From assembly GCF_016756615.1 (NCBI RefSeq), contig NZ_AP023262.1, positions 4,465,501-4,529,500 of the forward strand: a stretch of DNA of 64,000 bases, given 5' to 3'. The notes beneath the pieces were generated by a model. That model saw only the letters and a program-made list of their open reading frames with translations, ran no database searches and had not been told where the DNA came from. Source of the stretch: Mesorhizobium sp. L-8-3 (lineage in GTDB: Bacteria > Pseudomonadota > Alphaproteobacteria > Rhizobiales > Rhizobiaceae). Shown one piece after another: positions 8,194 through 18,613 of the stretch (positions within the stretch are counted from its first letter, which is position 1; every line of letters begins with the position of its first letter). The translations under genes and the position numbers were made by a program.

Positions 8194-8631
8194 ATGTCTC
8201 AGGGAATGTTGGCCAGGATCCGTTCGCTTTTCGAGGGTGACCCGGGCGTACGCAAGGTGGCCGACGATCCCGTGCTCTCCGCCGAACTTCTGCTCCTCTT
8301 CCGCATGATCCTCGCCGATGGTTCCGTCAGCGATGCCGAAATGGAGACGCTGCGGCGGATCTGCCGTGACTCCTTCGGCATCCCGGAAGCGAGCATGGAC
8401 TCGGTGATCGATTACCTTAACGAGTTCGGATACGAGACGAACGGCTCCCAGGCCGTTGCGATGTTCCAGGACCTGGATGACGATCGGCGACGGCTCCTGG
8501 CGCAGCACATGGCCGACATCGCCAAGGCCGACCAGCAGCTTGCGGAGAACGAAGTGCGTCTGCTCCGCCGTACGCTCGAAATGCTGGGCCTCAGCCCGGT
8601 CGATGTCGTGAAGCCAGCAGCGAGCAAATAG
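8194..8631 (+). CDS. TerB-family protein
   Basis: A 145-residue, all-helical acidic protein of the tellurite-resistance TerB family. Two similar halves each carry an acidic loop: ILADGSVSDAEMETLRRI (about residues 40-57) and IAKADQQLAENEVRLLRRTLEMLG near the C-terminus, matching the internal repeat of TerB/DjlA-like domains that bind metal or mediate membrane-stress responses. No other ter genes are near, so tellurite resistance should not be assumed; in rhizobia such single TerB genes are common and uncharacterised. The ATG at 8194 begins MSQGMLARI. Its 3' end runs into a hairpin-forming repeat shared with the convergent ABC gene. Confidence 0.82.
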   Translation: MSQGMLARIRSLFEGDPGVRKVADDPVLSAELLLLFRMILADGSVSDAEMETLRRICRDSFGIPEASMDSVIDYLNEFGYETNGSQAVAMFQDLDDDRRRLLAQHMADIAKADQQLAENEVRLLRRTLEMLGLSPVDVVKPAASK

Positions 8632-8710
8632 CGAATAGCGAGTAGCGAACAGGGAAAAGGTGCGCGGACGGCAGTTCGGGTTCTTTCGCTTTTGGCCATT
8701 GGCTATTCGC

Positions 8711-8722
<12 letters not shown>
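8632..8722. repeat. imperfect inverted repeat between terB and the ABC ATPase gene, probable bidirectional terminator
   Basis: The left arm starts right after the terB stop with the stuttered units AGCGAAT/AGCGAGT/AGCGAAC then AGGGA (to 8655). The right arm 8701-8722, read on the other strand, is GAACAGGGATGAGCGAATAG and contains the stop codon of the ABC ATPase gene. The arms could fold into one hairpin serving both converging transcripts. Similar GCGAATAG palindromes occur at gene ends in rhizobia. Confidence 0.6.
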
Positions 8723-10332
<1,610 letters not shown>

Positions 10333-10336
<4 letters not shown>

Positions 10337-11196
10337 CGTTCGCGCCTCAGCTTGGGGTCGAGAACGTCGCTGAGGCCGTCGCCGAGCAGGTTGAGGCCGA
10401 GCACCGTCACGACGATGGCCATGCCGGGAAAGATGGCGAGATAGGGTGCAACCATCATGCGCGTCTGCGCGTCGAACAGCATACGTCCCCAACTCGGCAT
10501 GGGCGGCTGGGCGCCGAGGCCGACATAGGAAAGACCGGCTTCCGCCAGGATGCCGAGCGCGAACTGGATGGTGCCCTGGACGAGCAGCATTGTCGCGATG
10601 TTGGGCAGGATGTGCTCGATCGTGATGAGCGCGCTGCCCTTGCCCGCGGCGCGGGCGGCCAGGATGAACTCGCGCGGCCAGATCGCCAATGCGCCTGCAC
10701 GGGCGACCCGGGCGAAGACGGGGATGTTGAAGATGCCGATGGCGATGATCGCGTTGATGGCGCCGGGCCCGAAGATGGCGGTGATCATGATTGCCGAGAG
10801 CAAGGCGGGGAAGGCGAAGACCAGGTCGTTGAACCGCATCAGCACCTCATCGACCAGACCGCCGCGGGCCGCAGCCCAGCAGCCGAGCGGCACGCCGACC
10901 CCCATGCCGATGCCGACCGCGACGAGGGCCACGGCGATCGAGTTGCGCGATCCGACCATGATCATGGACAGGATATCGCGGCCGAAGTGGTCGGTGCCCA
11001 GAAGATGCGCGGACGAGGGCGGCTTCATCCGGTCTGCGACCGGAAGCACCGTCACGTCATAGGGAACCCAGAAGAAGGAGACCAGCGCCATCACGGCGAT
11101 GGCCAGGGTGATGAAAAGACCGATCATGAGAGAACGGCTCGCCAGGGCCTTGGACAGGAAACTGTCCCCCTTCACGGCAGATGCAGGGTCGGTCAT
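10333..11196 (-). CDS. peptide-type ABC transporter permease, DppC-like
   Basis: A 287-residue inner-membrane permease of the OppC/DppC family with an N-terminal OppC_N-type segment (ASRSLMIGLFITLAIAVMALVSFFW), HLLGTDHFGRDILSMIMVGSRNSI, six hydrophobic segments, and the EAA-type loop ILAARAAGKGSALITIEHILPN that contacts the ATPase. The start is ATG 11196, overlapping the DppB-like stop by 4 nt (ATGA). A much longer upstream open frame is only a shadow of the preceding gene. It pairs with the DppB-like subunit as the heterodimeric channel. Confidence 0.92.
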
Positions 11197-12140
11197 TGCC
11201 GGGTCCTCAGCCTGGGGTCGATCACGGCGTAGGAGAGATCGACGAGGAAATTCACCAGGATGACTGCCGCGACGAGGAGCATGACCACGCTTTCGACGAC
11301 GATGACGTCGCGCTGGGTGATCGCCTGGAAGACCAGCCGCCCGAGGCCCGGCAGATAGAAGACGTTCTCGATGATGATCGTGCCGGCGAGCAGGAAGGCG
11401 AATTGCAAGCCCATTATGGTCAGCACGGGTATCATCGCGTTGCGCAACGCATGGCGCCACAGCACGTAGCGGCGCGGCATGCCCTTGGCGCGCGCGGTGC
11501 GGATATAGTCCTCGTTCAGCACCTCGAGCAGGGCGGAGCGCGTCACCCGGGCGAGGATGGCGGCCTGCGGCAGGGCCAACGCCACCGCCGGCAGGACGAG
11601 CGCCTTCAGGGCCGGCCAGACGCCCGCGCTCCAGCCCGGGAAGCCGCCGGCCGGCACCAGGCGCAGCCACACGGCGAAGAGGTAGATCAGCAGCAGCGCG
11701 AACCAGAAATTGGGGATCGCCACGCCGAGCTGCGCCGTTCCCATGGCGACGGCGTCCGCCGCCTTTCCTCGCCGTGAGGCCGAGAAGATGCCGACCGGAA
11801 TGGCGATCGCCGTCGACAGGAAAAGCGAGATCACCGCAAGCGGCAGGGACACGACGGCCCGTTCCGCGACCAGGTCGATGACAGGCACCGAATAAGTGTA
11901 GGAACGGCCGAGATCGAGCGTCAGCATGCCGCCAAGCCAGCTCAGGTAGCGAACCGCCAGCGGCTGGTCGAGGCCCATCTGCTGGCGCAGGGCCTCGATC
12001 GCATCCGGCGTCGCATTCATGCCCAGCATCAGCTGGGCAGGATCGCCGGGCAGGATCTCGAGAACGGCGAAGACGACGAGCGAAGCAACCAGCAGGGTGG
12101 CAACGCCGATGCCGAGTCGTTTGAGGATGTAGGCGGTCAT
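11193..12140 (-). CDS. peptide-type ABC transporter permease, DppB-like
   Basis: A 315-residue inner-membrane permease of the OppB/DppB family. It begins MTAYILKRLGIGVATLLVASLVVF with the usual first transmembrane helix, followed by ILPGDPAQLMLG, LGLDQPL-type MGLDQPLAVRYL, and a C-terminal EAA loop (NEDYIRTARAKGMPRRYVLWRHALRNAMIPVLTIMG region). The start is ATG 12140. About 716 bp of repeat-rich DNA separate it from the substrate-binding protein gene upstream, so either the operon is read through the repeats or the permease/ATPase genes have their own promoter. Confidence 0.92.
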   Translation of the reverse strand: MTAYILKRLGIGVATLLVASLVVFAVLEILPGDPAQLMLGMNATPDAIEALRQQMGLDQPLAVRYLSWLGGMLTLDLGRSYTYSVPVIDLVAERAVVSLPLAVISLFLSTAIAIPVGIFSASRRGKAADAVAMGTAQLGVAIPNFWFALLLIYLFAVWLRLVPAGGFPGWSAGVWPALKALVLPAVALALPQAAILARVTRSALLEVLNEDYIRTARAKGMPRRYVLWRHALRNAMIPVLTIMGLQFAFLLAGTIIIENVFYLPGLGRLVFQAITQRDVIVVESVVMLLVAAVILVNFLVDLSYAVIDPRLRTRQ

Positions 12141-12370
12141 AGTTCGCGCCGAAGGGTCGGTGGCACGACGGCGCCGAAGAGTGCTGTTCGGCCTGCCTGA
12201 CCTCTTCCGTGCGGGCAGGGCGAGAGGCTCTTCTTGCCGCGCCGGCACTGCCCGTGCCGTGAAAGTAGCGCTGAAATTCGTTTTGCTTCAGTGAGATAAC
12301 GGACTCGGCAACGCCGAGCTGGGCCCGTCATCCGCCTGCCGACACCCTCTCCGCGCATTGCGCTACGGCA

Positions 12371-12589
12371 GCACACGTCGCGAAAGTACCCCTCATCCGA
12401 CCGCGCTTTCGCGCGGCCACCTTCTCCCACAAGGGGAGAAGGGAAGGCTCCCGCAACGTCGCAGCTAATCGCATAAGTTGACGATTTGAAGGGCCGGCCA
12501 AGCCAGGCTCCAACCTTCTCCCCTTGTGGGAGAAGGTGGCCTCGCCCCAAAGGGCGAGGTCGGATGAGGGGTACTTTCGCGATGTGTGC
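12371..12589. repeat. long inverted-repeat element, family A copy 1
   Basis: Two arms of about 73 bp (12371-12443 and 12515-12589) are near-perfect reverse complements. Each arm contains its own smaller palindrome around CCCACAAGGGG, and the 16-20 bp between CTCATCCGAC and GGCCACCTTC is variable in sequence but keeps a hairpin (CCGCGC...GCGCGG on the left, CCTCGCC...GGCGAGG on the right). The same element recurs at 38677-38869. The structure resembles rhizobial RIME-like intergenic mosaic elements. Confidence 0.85.
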
Positions 12590-12685
12590 GTCCCATAACC
12601 GCATTGCGGGGAGAAGATCGATGTCGCCACGGGCTTCGCCAATCGTCAGCATAGCAGATTGAACGCCGTCACTGCGGCAGGCGGT

Positions 12686-12710
12686 CTTCTCCCCGCAATG
12701 CGGGGAGAAG
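12686..12710. repeat. 25-bp perfect palindrome
   Basis: Arms CTTCTCCCCGCA and TGCGGGGAGAAG flank one central base. A partial copy (ATTGCGGGGAGAAG) lies at about 12603, so the unit is repeated locally. It lies upstream of the DppB-like gene and just downstream of the binding-protein gene and could act as a transcript-stabilising or terminating hairpin. Confidence 0.7.
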
Positions 12711-12786
12711 GTGCCGGCAGGCAGATGAGGGGCGGCGCCGACGCCTGGGAAAGAGCTCCTCATCCGACAGGCGAATATGTGCGCGC

Positions 12787-12809
12787 GTCTCCCCCGGATC
12801 GGGGGAGAC
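12787..12809. repeat. 23-bp perfect palindrome
   Basis: Arms GTCTCCCCCGG and CCGGGGGAGAC-type halves meet around ATC, 48 bp after the stop codon of the substrate-binding protein gene (which reads leftward). Position and stem strength suit a terminator or 3'-end-protecting hairpin, although no T-run follows it. Confidence 0.6.
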
Positions 12810-12856
12810 GGCCGGCAGACCGGAGAAAGGTAGTTTCGCATGCTTACCAAGAGACG

Positions 12857-14338
12857 TCAGTCGACCCATTTCACCTTGGTAAGGTCGTTGGCCTGGATGG
12901 GCGAGTTCTCCCAGAGCCCTTCCAGCTTGGCATCCCATATGCCGATCTTGGGCAGTTCGAACAGGAAGCCGTTGACCGCATCGTCGGCCAGGATCTTCTG
13001 CGCCTGCTTATAGAGTTCCATCCGCTTGGCCTCGTCCGAGGTCAGATCGAGTTCTTCGATCACCTTGTCGAAGGCAGGGTTGTCATAGTTGAAGTAATAG
13101 TCCTTGCGGGAATAGATACCGATGTCGTTCGGCTCGGTGTGCGAGACGATCGTCAAGTCGTAGTCCTTGTTCTTGAAGACTTGGCTCAGCCAGTCCGCCC
13201 ATTCCACCGGAATGATCTCGAGATCAATGCCGATCTCGCGCAGTTCCGAGGCGATCACCTGTCCGCCGTCGCGGGCATAGGCGACCGGCGGCAGCTTGAG
13301 GGTCGCCTTGACGCCGTTCTCGAGGCCGGCCTCCTTCATCAGTTCCTTGGCCTTGGCGACGTCGTGAGGATAGGTGCTGGTGAGGTCGACATAGGCGGCA
13401 TTGGCCGGGGAGAAATGCGAACCGATCGGCGTGCCCAGGCCGGAGGATGCAGCGTCCATGATCGCCTTGCGGTCGAGGGCATGGGCGATCGCCTGACGGA
13501 CCTTCAGATTGTCGAAGGGCGGCTTCTTGTTGTTGGTCGACAGGATGGTCTCGCCTTCGGTCGCGCCGATCACCACCTTGAAGCGCGGATCGGCCTGGAT
13601 CTGCGGCAGCGCGTCGCCCACCCCGACATTCGGGAAGGCCTGGACGTCGCCGGAAAGCAGAGCGGGAATGGCGGCGGCCGCATCGGGAACGATCCTGAAT
13701 TCGGCCTTCTCCAGCGCCACCGGTTCACCCCAGTAGTCGGTGTTCCTGACCAGGGTGATCGCGGAGCCCTTGGCCCAGTTGTCGAACTTGAACGGACCGG
13801 TGCCGATAGGCTTGTCCTTGTTGGTTTCGGCCGATTCCGGCGCGACGATCACCGCGTCACCCCAGCCCATATTGTAGAGGAAGGAGCCTTGCGGCTGCTT
13901 GAGCGTGACCTTCACCGTTGCGGGGTCGACGACCTCGACCGTATCGATCGCCGCGAACAGGGCCTTTTGAGCGTTTGTCGAATTGTCGGCCCGTGCCCGG
14001 TCGAGCGAGAACTTCACGTCGTCGGCGTTGAAGTCGCTGCCGTCATGGAACTTCACCCCGGTGCGAAGCTTGAAGGTGTAGACCTTGCCGTCGTCCGAAA
14101 TGGTCCAGCCTTCCGCCAGCGCCGGCAGCACCTCGCCCTTGGAGCCGATTCGGGTCAGGCCTTCGAAGACGTTCGCGTAGAGCACCTCGTCGATTGCCGC
14201 TGCAGCACCCGCCGTCGGATCGAGATGCGGCGGCTCGAGCGTGATGCCGAGAACGAGGTCGGTGCGTGCGGCGAAGGCCGCCGTGCTCGACGCGAGCGCC
14301 AGCGCGGTCGCCGCGAGAATGGTCTTCCAAGCTTTCAT
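12857..14338 (-). CDS. ABC transporter substrate-binding protein, peptide/SBP_bac_5 family
   Basis: A 493-residue periplasmic binding protein. Residues 1 to about 23 (MKAWKTILAATALALASSTAAFA) are a Sec signal peptide. The mature part shows SBP_bac_5 landmarks: LDPTAGAAAAIDEVLYANVFEGL, ALAEGWTISDDGKVYTFKLR, VKFHDGSDFNADDVKFSLDR, and PIGTGPFKFDNW. The C-terminal third includes NYDNPAFDKVIEELD. These proteins bind di/oligopeptides, glutathione, opines or similar compounds. ATG 14338 has GGGGAG upstream. It lies between the M20 deacylase gene and the permease genes, which makes it the receptor of that importer. Confidence 0.92.
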   Translation of the reverse strand: MKAWKTILAATALALASSTAAFAARTDLVLGITLEPPHLDPTAGAAAAIDEVLYANVFEGLTRIGSKGEVLPALAEGWTISDDGKVYTFKLRTGVKFHDGSDFNADDVKFSLDRARADNSTNAQKALFAAIDTVEVVDPATVKVTLKQPQGSFLYNMGWGDAVIVAPESAETNKDKPIGTGPFKFDNWAKGSAITLVRNTDYWGEPVALEKAEFRIVPDAAAAIPALLSGDVQAFPNVGVGDALPQIQADPRFKVVIGATEGETILSTNNKKPPFDNLKVRQAIAHALDRKAIMDAASSGLGTPIGSHFSPANAAYVDLTSTYPHDVAKAKELMKEAGLENGVKATLKLPPVAYARDGGQVIASELREIGIDLEIIPVEWADWLSQVFKNKDYDLTIVSHTEPNDIGIYSRKDYYFNYDNPAFDKVIEELDLTSDEAKRMELYKQAQKILADDAVNGFLFELPKIGIWDAKLEGLWENSPIQANDLTKVKWVD

Positions 14339-14469
14339 AACCTAACTCCCCAAGTATGAATGGCGCGATTGAAGCCGGAATTTCGGTCGGAGTAAATCGC
14401 TGATATCGCGCGGCCCGCCGGGCGGGCGAAATCGCTTTCCATTTCGCCCGAACCGTGTGGTCACGCCGA

Positions 14470-15765
14470 TCAGTTCGCCTTGGAAGACAGGCCCGAGCCG
14501 CCGCGTAGCAGGACGTCGAGGCCGATCGCCATGACCTTGGCCGATTCGACCATGTCGGTGATGCCGACCCATTCGTCGGGACGGTGCGCCAGGTCCAGGA
14601 TGCCAGGCCCGTAGGCGATGCAGTCATAGATGTGGCCGATGCGGGCGACGTGTTTCTGATCGTAGGTGCCAGGGGAGATCACATAGTCTGGCTCGCGGTC
14701 GAAGATTTCGCGGATGCCTTGCGCCACCGCGGTGACGACCGGCGCGTCGCGCTCCGTCATGGTCGGCTGGACCTCCATCAGGTCGCGCAGCTTGTAGTCG
14801 AATTTTGGCCGCTCACGCTTCAGACGTTCGAGGATCGACGTGACCTCGCCCTTCACCTCGGCGATGTCCTCCTCGAGCAGGAACCGACGGTCGATGGTGA
14901 GCCGGCACCAGTCCGGCACATTGGGCGAGGGGAGGCCCGGCCGGAAATCCTCGGTCTGCCCGCCATGAATCGAGTTGATGTTCATGGTCGAGCGCCGCGC
15001 GCCTTCAGGCACCACGGGCATCCGGGTGTGCTTGCGGTCGAGGGCCGGGAACAGTTCGGCTTCGAAGGCAGCGAGCACTGCACCCATGTGACGCACGGCA
15101 TTGTCGCCCAGGAATGGCATCGAGCCATGCGCGATCTCGCCCTTGGTCTCGATCTCCGCCCACCACACGCCGCGATGGCCGAGGCAGATGCGATCCTTGT
15201 TGAGCGGCTCGGGGATGATGACGTGATCGACACGCGGCTTCGAGAAATAGCCCTTGCCGGCAAGATAGGCGACGCCGCCGAAGCCGCCCGATTCCTCGTC
15301 CACGGTTCCCGAGATTTCGATGGCACCGGAGAAATCGGGATTGACACGAATGAAGGCCTCGGCCGCGATGATCGAGGCGGCGAGGCCGCCCTTCATGTCG
15401 CAGGCGCCGCGGCCATAGACCCGGCCGTCCCTGACCACGCCGCCAAAGGGATCGACGGTCCAGCCTTCTCCGGCCTCGACCACGTCGATATGCGAGTTGA
15501 AATGCACCGTCGGTCCGGGTCCGCGTCCGTCGAAGCGGGCCACGACATTGGTGCGCGGATAGCGATCGGTGTCGCCGGGCGTGCCTTCTCCACGGACGAA
15601 CTCCACGCCGAAGCCCTGCTTCCTCAGGCGTTCTCCGATGTATTCGGCGCAGGGCGTGTAGGCTTCGCCCGGAGGGTTCACGGTCGGAAAGCGGATGAGG
15701 TCGGCCGTGAGCTCGACCAGGTCGTCTACCTGGCCGTCAATCGTTTCGAAGAGCTTGTCGTACAT
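14470..15765 (-). CDS. M20-family deacylase (ArgE/DapE-related)
   Basis: A 431-residue zinc amidohydrolase of the acetylornithine deacetylase/succinyl-diaminopimelate desuccinylase-like group. Metal-site motifs are visible in order: VHFNSHIDVVEAGEGW (first His-x-Asp), GRGACDMKGGLAA (bridging Asp), TVDEESGGFGGVAYL (catalytic Glu pair) and the C-terminal Zn-ligand region around YGPGILDLAHRPDEWV. The insert GQTEDFRPGLPSPNVPDWC is the dimerisation (lid) domain region. It has no signal peptide and should be cytoplasmic. It lies between the exported RidA gene and the peptide-type binding protein gene on the same strand, suggesting that it hydrolyses the amide of an imported N-acyl compound or dipeptide. 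Confidence 0.88.
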   Translation of the reverse strand: MYDKLFETIDGQVDDLVELTADLIRFPTVNPPGEAYTPCAEYIGERLRKQGFGVEFVRGEGTPGDTDRYPRTNVVARFDGRGPGPTVHFNSHIDVVEAGEGWTVDPFGGVVRDGRVYGRGACDMKGGLAASIIAAEAFIRVNPDFSGAIEISGTVDEESGGFGGVAYLAGKGYFSKPRVDHVIIPEPLNKDRICLGHRGVWWAEIETKGEIAHGSMPFLGDNAVRHMGAVLAAFEAELFPALDRKHTRMPVVPEGARRSTMNINSIHGGQTEDFRPGLPSPNVPDWCRLTIDRRFLLEEDIAEVKGEVTSILERLKRERPKFDYKLRDLMEVQPTMTERDAPVVTAVAQGIREIFDREPDYVISPGTYDQKHVARIGHIYDCIAYGPGILDLAHRPDEWVGITDMVESAKVMAIGLDVLLRGGSGLSSKAN

Positions 15766-15873
15766 TCCAAAAACCTTGCGGCGAGGCGCGGCCGGCGGCG
15801 CCTTGCGCGGATTCCATTGCGGCTGGTGAGAGCCTGGCGCCTGCGCATTCAGGGCACGGGCACTTCAGCTTCG

Positions 15874-16374
15874 TCAGGGCCGGACGGCCGTTACCTCTAT
15901 CTCGACCAGAAAGCCGGGATTGACAAGCCCCGCCACCTGCATAGCCGATCGTGAGGGCAGGTTCGGTTGTTCCTTGGTTCCGAAGAACTTGACATAACCC
16001 TCCATGAAACCCGCGAAATCCATCTTGCCGCCCTTGGCGGGATCGCCGACCAGGAAGACCTGCATCTTGACGACGTCGCCCATCGTCAAGCCGAGCCCCT
16101 GGAGTGTCCTGTCGATCGCCTTCAGCACGGTCTCGGTCTGTGTTCTGGTGTCGCCATAGGCCGCCACGCTGTTCTTGTCGGCCTTTTCGTCGATTGCGGT
16201 CGGCACCGCGCCGCTGACATAGACGGTCGTCTTCCCGGCCGGGACCTCGACCGCCTGCGCGATCGGGAAATCGGAGTTCGGGATCCTGTGGCGCACGACC
16301 TCGTCGGCCAGTGCGCCGCTGGCGGCAAAAAGGCCGGCAGCCAGCGTGGCGGCGGCGATCCGCGAATTCTTCAT
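15874..16374 (-). CDS. exported RidA-family (YjgF/UK114) imine deaminase-like protein
   Basis: A 166-residue protein. Residues 1-23 (MKNSRIAAATLAAGLFAASGALA) are a clear signal peptide, which is unusual because most RidA proteins are cytosolic. The mature part has the RidA fold landmarks: VYVSGAVP, TQTETVLKAIDRTLQGLGLTMGDVVKMQVFLVGD, FMEGYVKFFG, PNLPSRSAMQVAGLVNPGFLVEIEVTAV. The arginine that binds the 2-imino acid carboxylate in active RidA (normally PARSAV/TRS-V region) corresponds to the R in LPSRSAMQV. ATG 16374 has AGGAG 8 nt upstream. It follows the cytochrome c and amine oxidase genes, so it probably hydrolyses the imine made by the oxidase in the periplasm. Confidence 0.88.
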   Translation of the reverse strand: MKNSRIAAATLAAGLFAASGALADEVVRHRIPNSDFPIAQAVEVPAGKTTVYVSGAVPTAIDEKADKNSVAAYGDTRTQTETVLKAIDRTLQGLGLTMGDVVKMQVFLVGDPAKGGKMDFAGFMEGYVKFFGTKEQPNLPSRSAMQVAGLVNPGFLVEIEVTAVRP

Positions 16375-16433
16375 GTTGCATGCTCCTTCTATCGATGAGT
16401 GAGGGGAAACCGGCACGCCGGATCCTGTCGCCT

Positions 16434-16838
16434 CTACCGGGCGTCGGCAACGTCCTGCGCCGACACCTCGTCCGTGTAGTCGTTGCCGAAATGGGTCCTG
16501 ACATAGTTGACCACGGCGGCGACCTGCTCGTCGCTCATCATCTGGCCAACGGGCGGCATGCCTTTCAACCCATGCAGGATCACATAGACCGGGTATCCGC
16601 CGGCCTCCAGGTTCTCATTCTTGGCGAGCGCCGGATATTTGCCGGCACCCACCGCGCCCTGCGCCTGGTCCATATGGCATGCCGTGCAGACATTGGCATA
16701 AAGTGCCTCTCCGGTCTGCTGGCTGAACTTGTCGCCCTGGCTGACGGTGACGCCGGCCGAATCTGCCAAGGCGCCGGAGCCGGCGCAGGCCGCGAACGCC
16801 AAGGCAAGGCCTATGCGTGCGGAAGTGTGCTGGGTCAT
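16434..16838 (-). CDS. periplasmic c-type cytochrome, single haem
   Basis: A 134-residue class I cytochrome c with a signal peptide (about residues 1-25, ending GSGALA). The haem site is C51-T-A-C54-H55, and M94 in LKGMPPVGQMMS is the likely sixth ligand. The C-terminal helix SDEQVAAVVNYVRTHFGN is the standard ending. ATG 16838 has GAGGGA just upstream; an earlier in-frame start adds no plausible sequence. It starts 46 bp after the flavin amine oxidase gene ends, and by analogy with the NicA2-CycN pair of Pseudomonas it may be the electron acceptor of that flavoenzyme rather than a general carrier. Confidence 0.9.
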   Translation of the reverse strand: MTQHTSARIGLALAFAACAGSGALADSAGVTVSQGDKFSQQTGEALYANVCTACHMDQAQGAVGAGKYPALAKNENLEAGGYPVYVILHGLKGMPPVGQMMSDEQVAAVVNYVRTHFGNDYTDEVSAQDVADAR

Positions 16839-16884
16839 GACATCCCTCGCTGTCTGAGTCGCGGAAAATCGCGTCGACACGGCG

Positions 16885-18486
16885 TCAACCCGAGACGACA
16901 CGCTGGTGCAGGCGGGTTATGGCGTCGAGCGACGACAGGATCGCGCCTTCCATCCAGGCCGGTATGTAGGAAGCGTGCTCGCCCGCGAGCACGATGCGCC
17001 CGTCGATCTGGCAGAGATTGTCGTAGTGCTCCTTGCGTGCCTCGTCCGTCCAGTCGCCGGCGCAGCCGAGCGTGAAGGGCGATCGGTGCCAAGCTACCGC
17101 GATGCCGTTCTCGAACTCGTCCTTGTACTGGGGGTGGATCTGGGAACCGTATTCCACCGCGCGCTTGACCCGCTCTTCCGGCGCCATGGACGTGAATTCG
17201 TAGGAATTCGGCCCGTTCCAAGTGTAGCAGCCGAGCAGAACGCCCTTGCCGCCCTTGTTGAAACCGGTGCTGGGATAGGAGATCTGGGTGATCGGCAGGT
17301 CCGTGTAGCTGACGCCCCCGAAGATCAGATCGTCCTCTTCCCAGAAGCGGCGCTTGAACTGGAGGCCGACCTTGACCGAAGACACATAGGGCACGGCCTC
17401 TATCGCCGCCTGCATCGGCGCCGACACGTTGATCTCGATCTGGCTGAGGATGCTCAGCGGGATCGTGCACACGCACCAGTCGGCACTTGCCTGCTTGGTC
17501 GAGCCGGGGTTCCTGGTCTCCTCGTAGGTCACCGTGACGCCCTTGTCGTCCTGCGCGATCCTGGTGACCTTGGCGCCATACTGGATGAGGTCGCCGACCT
17601 CCCTGGCAAAGGCCTTGCCGATCATGTCGATGCCGCCGACCGGCTGGAACATGGTGGTCTGGAATTCGTAGAGCGCGAAATTGGCCAGGCTGTCCCAGAG
17701 CCCGGAGCTCAATATGTCGGCAAGCGCGATCGGCTTGCCGGGCACGGGCGCCGCGCCCAGGCCGCCGCCAGGGTCTTTCGCAAAACCGCGAAACTCCGCC
17801 GTATGCAGGCTTTCCCTGTAGGCGTAATCCTTGTCGAGGGCACCCCAGGAGCGCAGCGCCTCCAGCAGCATCTCCTGGTCCTGCCTGGTCACGTCTCCTT
17901 CGAGTGCGCCCTTCTGGGTCACTTTGGCCAGAAGCTCGGATACGTGGCCCCGGAAGTCCGTCTTGATCTCGCGGACGCGCTGCGGCTTGCCGCCAAAGGC
18001 CTTGCTGGAATGCAGAAAGGCGTTGTGGTTGAGTTGCTGGAAGGGCTCCAGGGTCACGCCGAGCCGCCGACAATAGGCAAGCAGCCCGTTGTGGTGATAC
18101 GGAATGCGCCAAGGGCCCGGATTGATGTAGAGGCCTTCGTCGAATTCGCACTTCTGGGTCGCACCGCCCAGTTCGGTATAGGTGTCGCCGCCGCGCAAGG
18201 TCCAGTTCCGGCCGCCGGCGCGCTCGTTGTATTCAAGGATCTGCACCTTGTAGCCGGCCTGGCGCAACTCAAGGGCGGCCGTCATGCCCGCAAGGCCGGC
18301 ACCGAGGATCAGCACCGAGGCACCCTTCGGGTCCCCTTCGAGCTTGACCGGTCCCTTGTAGCCCGACTCCTGCGCGAGCCCGAGGCTGGACATCGCCTGA
18401 TACATGGCGGCGGTGCCAGCCGTCAGCCCGATCAGCGACAGCAACTGACGCCGGCTCAGGCCGGCAAGTGCTCCATCATGTTGCAT
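16885..18486 (-). CDS. Tat-exported flavin amine oxidase/dehydrogenase
   Basis: A 533-residue FAD enzyme of the monoamine oxidase/L-amino-acid oxidase superfamily. The N-terminus SRRQLLSLIGLTAG with R12-R13 is a twin-arginine signal, so the folded flavoprotein is exported. The dinucleotide-binding motif is GAGLAG at residues 62-67, followed by LEYNERAGGRNWTLRGG, the amine-oxidase R-G-G-R-type FAD motif (RAGGRNWT). A C-terminal CAGDWTDEARKEHYDNL and VLAGEHASYIPAWMEGAILSS segment completes the FAD site and has the W-x-x-GA ending of the family. ATG 18486 has GGAAAGGA upstream. First gene of a leftward group with cytochrome c and exported RidA. The substrate could be an amine, amino acid or alkaloid. 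Confidence 0.9.
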   Translation of the reverse strand: MQHDGALAGLSRRQLLSLIGLTAGTAAMYQAMSSLGLAQESGYKGPVKLEGDPKGASVLILGAGLAGMTAALELRQAGYKVQILEYNERAGGRNWTLRGGDTYTELGGATQKCEFDEGLYINPGPWRIPYHHNGLLAYCRRLGVTLEPFQQLNHNAFLHSSKAFGGKPQRVREIKTDFRGHVSELLAKVTQKGALEGDVTRQDQEMLLEALRSWGALDKDYAYRESLHTAEFRGFAKDPGGGLGAAPVPGKPIALADILSSGLWDSLANFALYEFQTTMFQPVGGIDMIGKAFAREVGDLIQYGAKVTRIAQDDKGVTVTYEETRNPGSTKQASADWCVCTIPLSILSQIEINVSAPMQAAIEAVPYVSSVKVGLQFKRRFWEEDDLIFGGVSYTDLPITQISYPSTGFNKGGKGVLLGCYTWNGPNSYEFTSMAPEERVKRAVEYGSQIHPQYKDEFENGIAVAWHRSPFTLGCAGDWTDEARKEHYDNLCQIDGRIVLAGEHASYIPAWMEGAILSSLDAITRLHQRVVSG

Positions 18487-18613
18487 TTTGATCCTTTCCG
18501 GCAGTGCCTCGCATGGTGATCACGCCGCGCCGACCGGAACAGCCTCGCTGTCTTCCAGGGGCGTGATCGGAGACTATGCCTGTCCTCCACCCTGTCAATG
18601 GAAGTCGCCGCGA

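Larger units (their letters stand above)
12141..12856. other. 716-bp intergenic region made mostly of palindromic repeats
   Basis: This gap inside the ABC transporter operon holds no credible gene. It carries a 219-bp inverted-repeat element (12371-12589) and two shorter strong palindromes (12686-12710 and 12787-12809) embedded in CTCATCCGAC-type repeat sequence. Open frames crossing it are low-complexity translations of the repeats. Confidence 0.75.
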
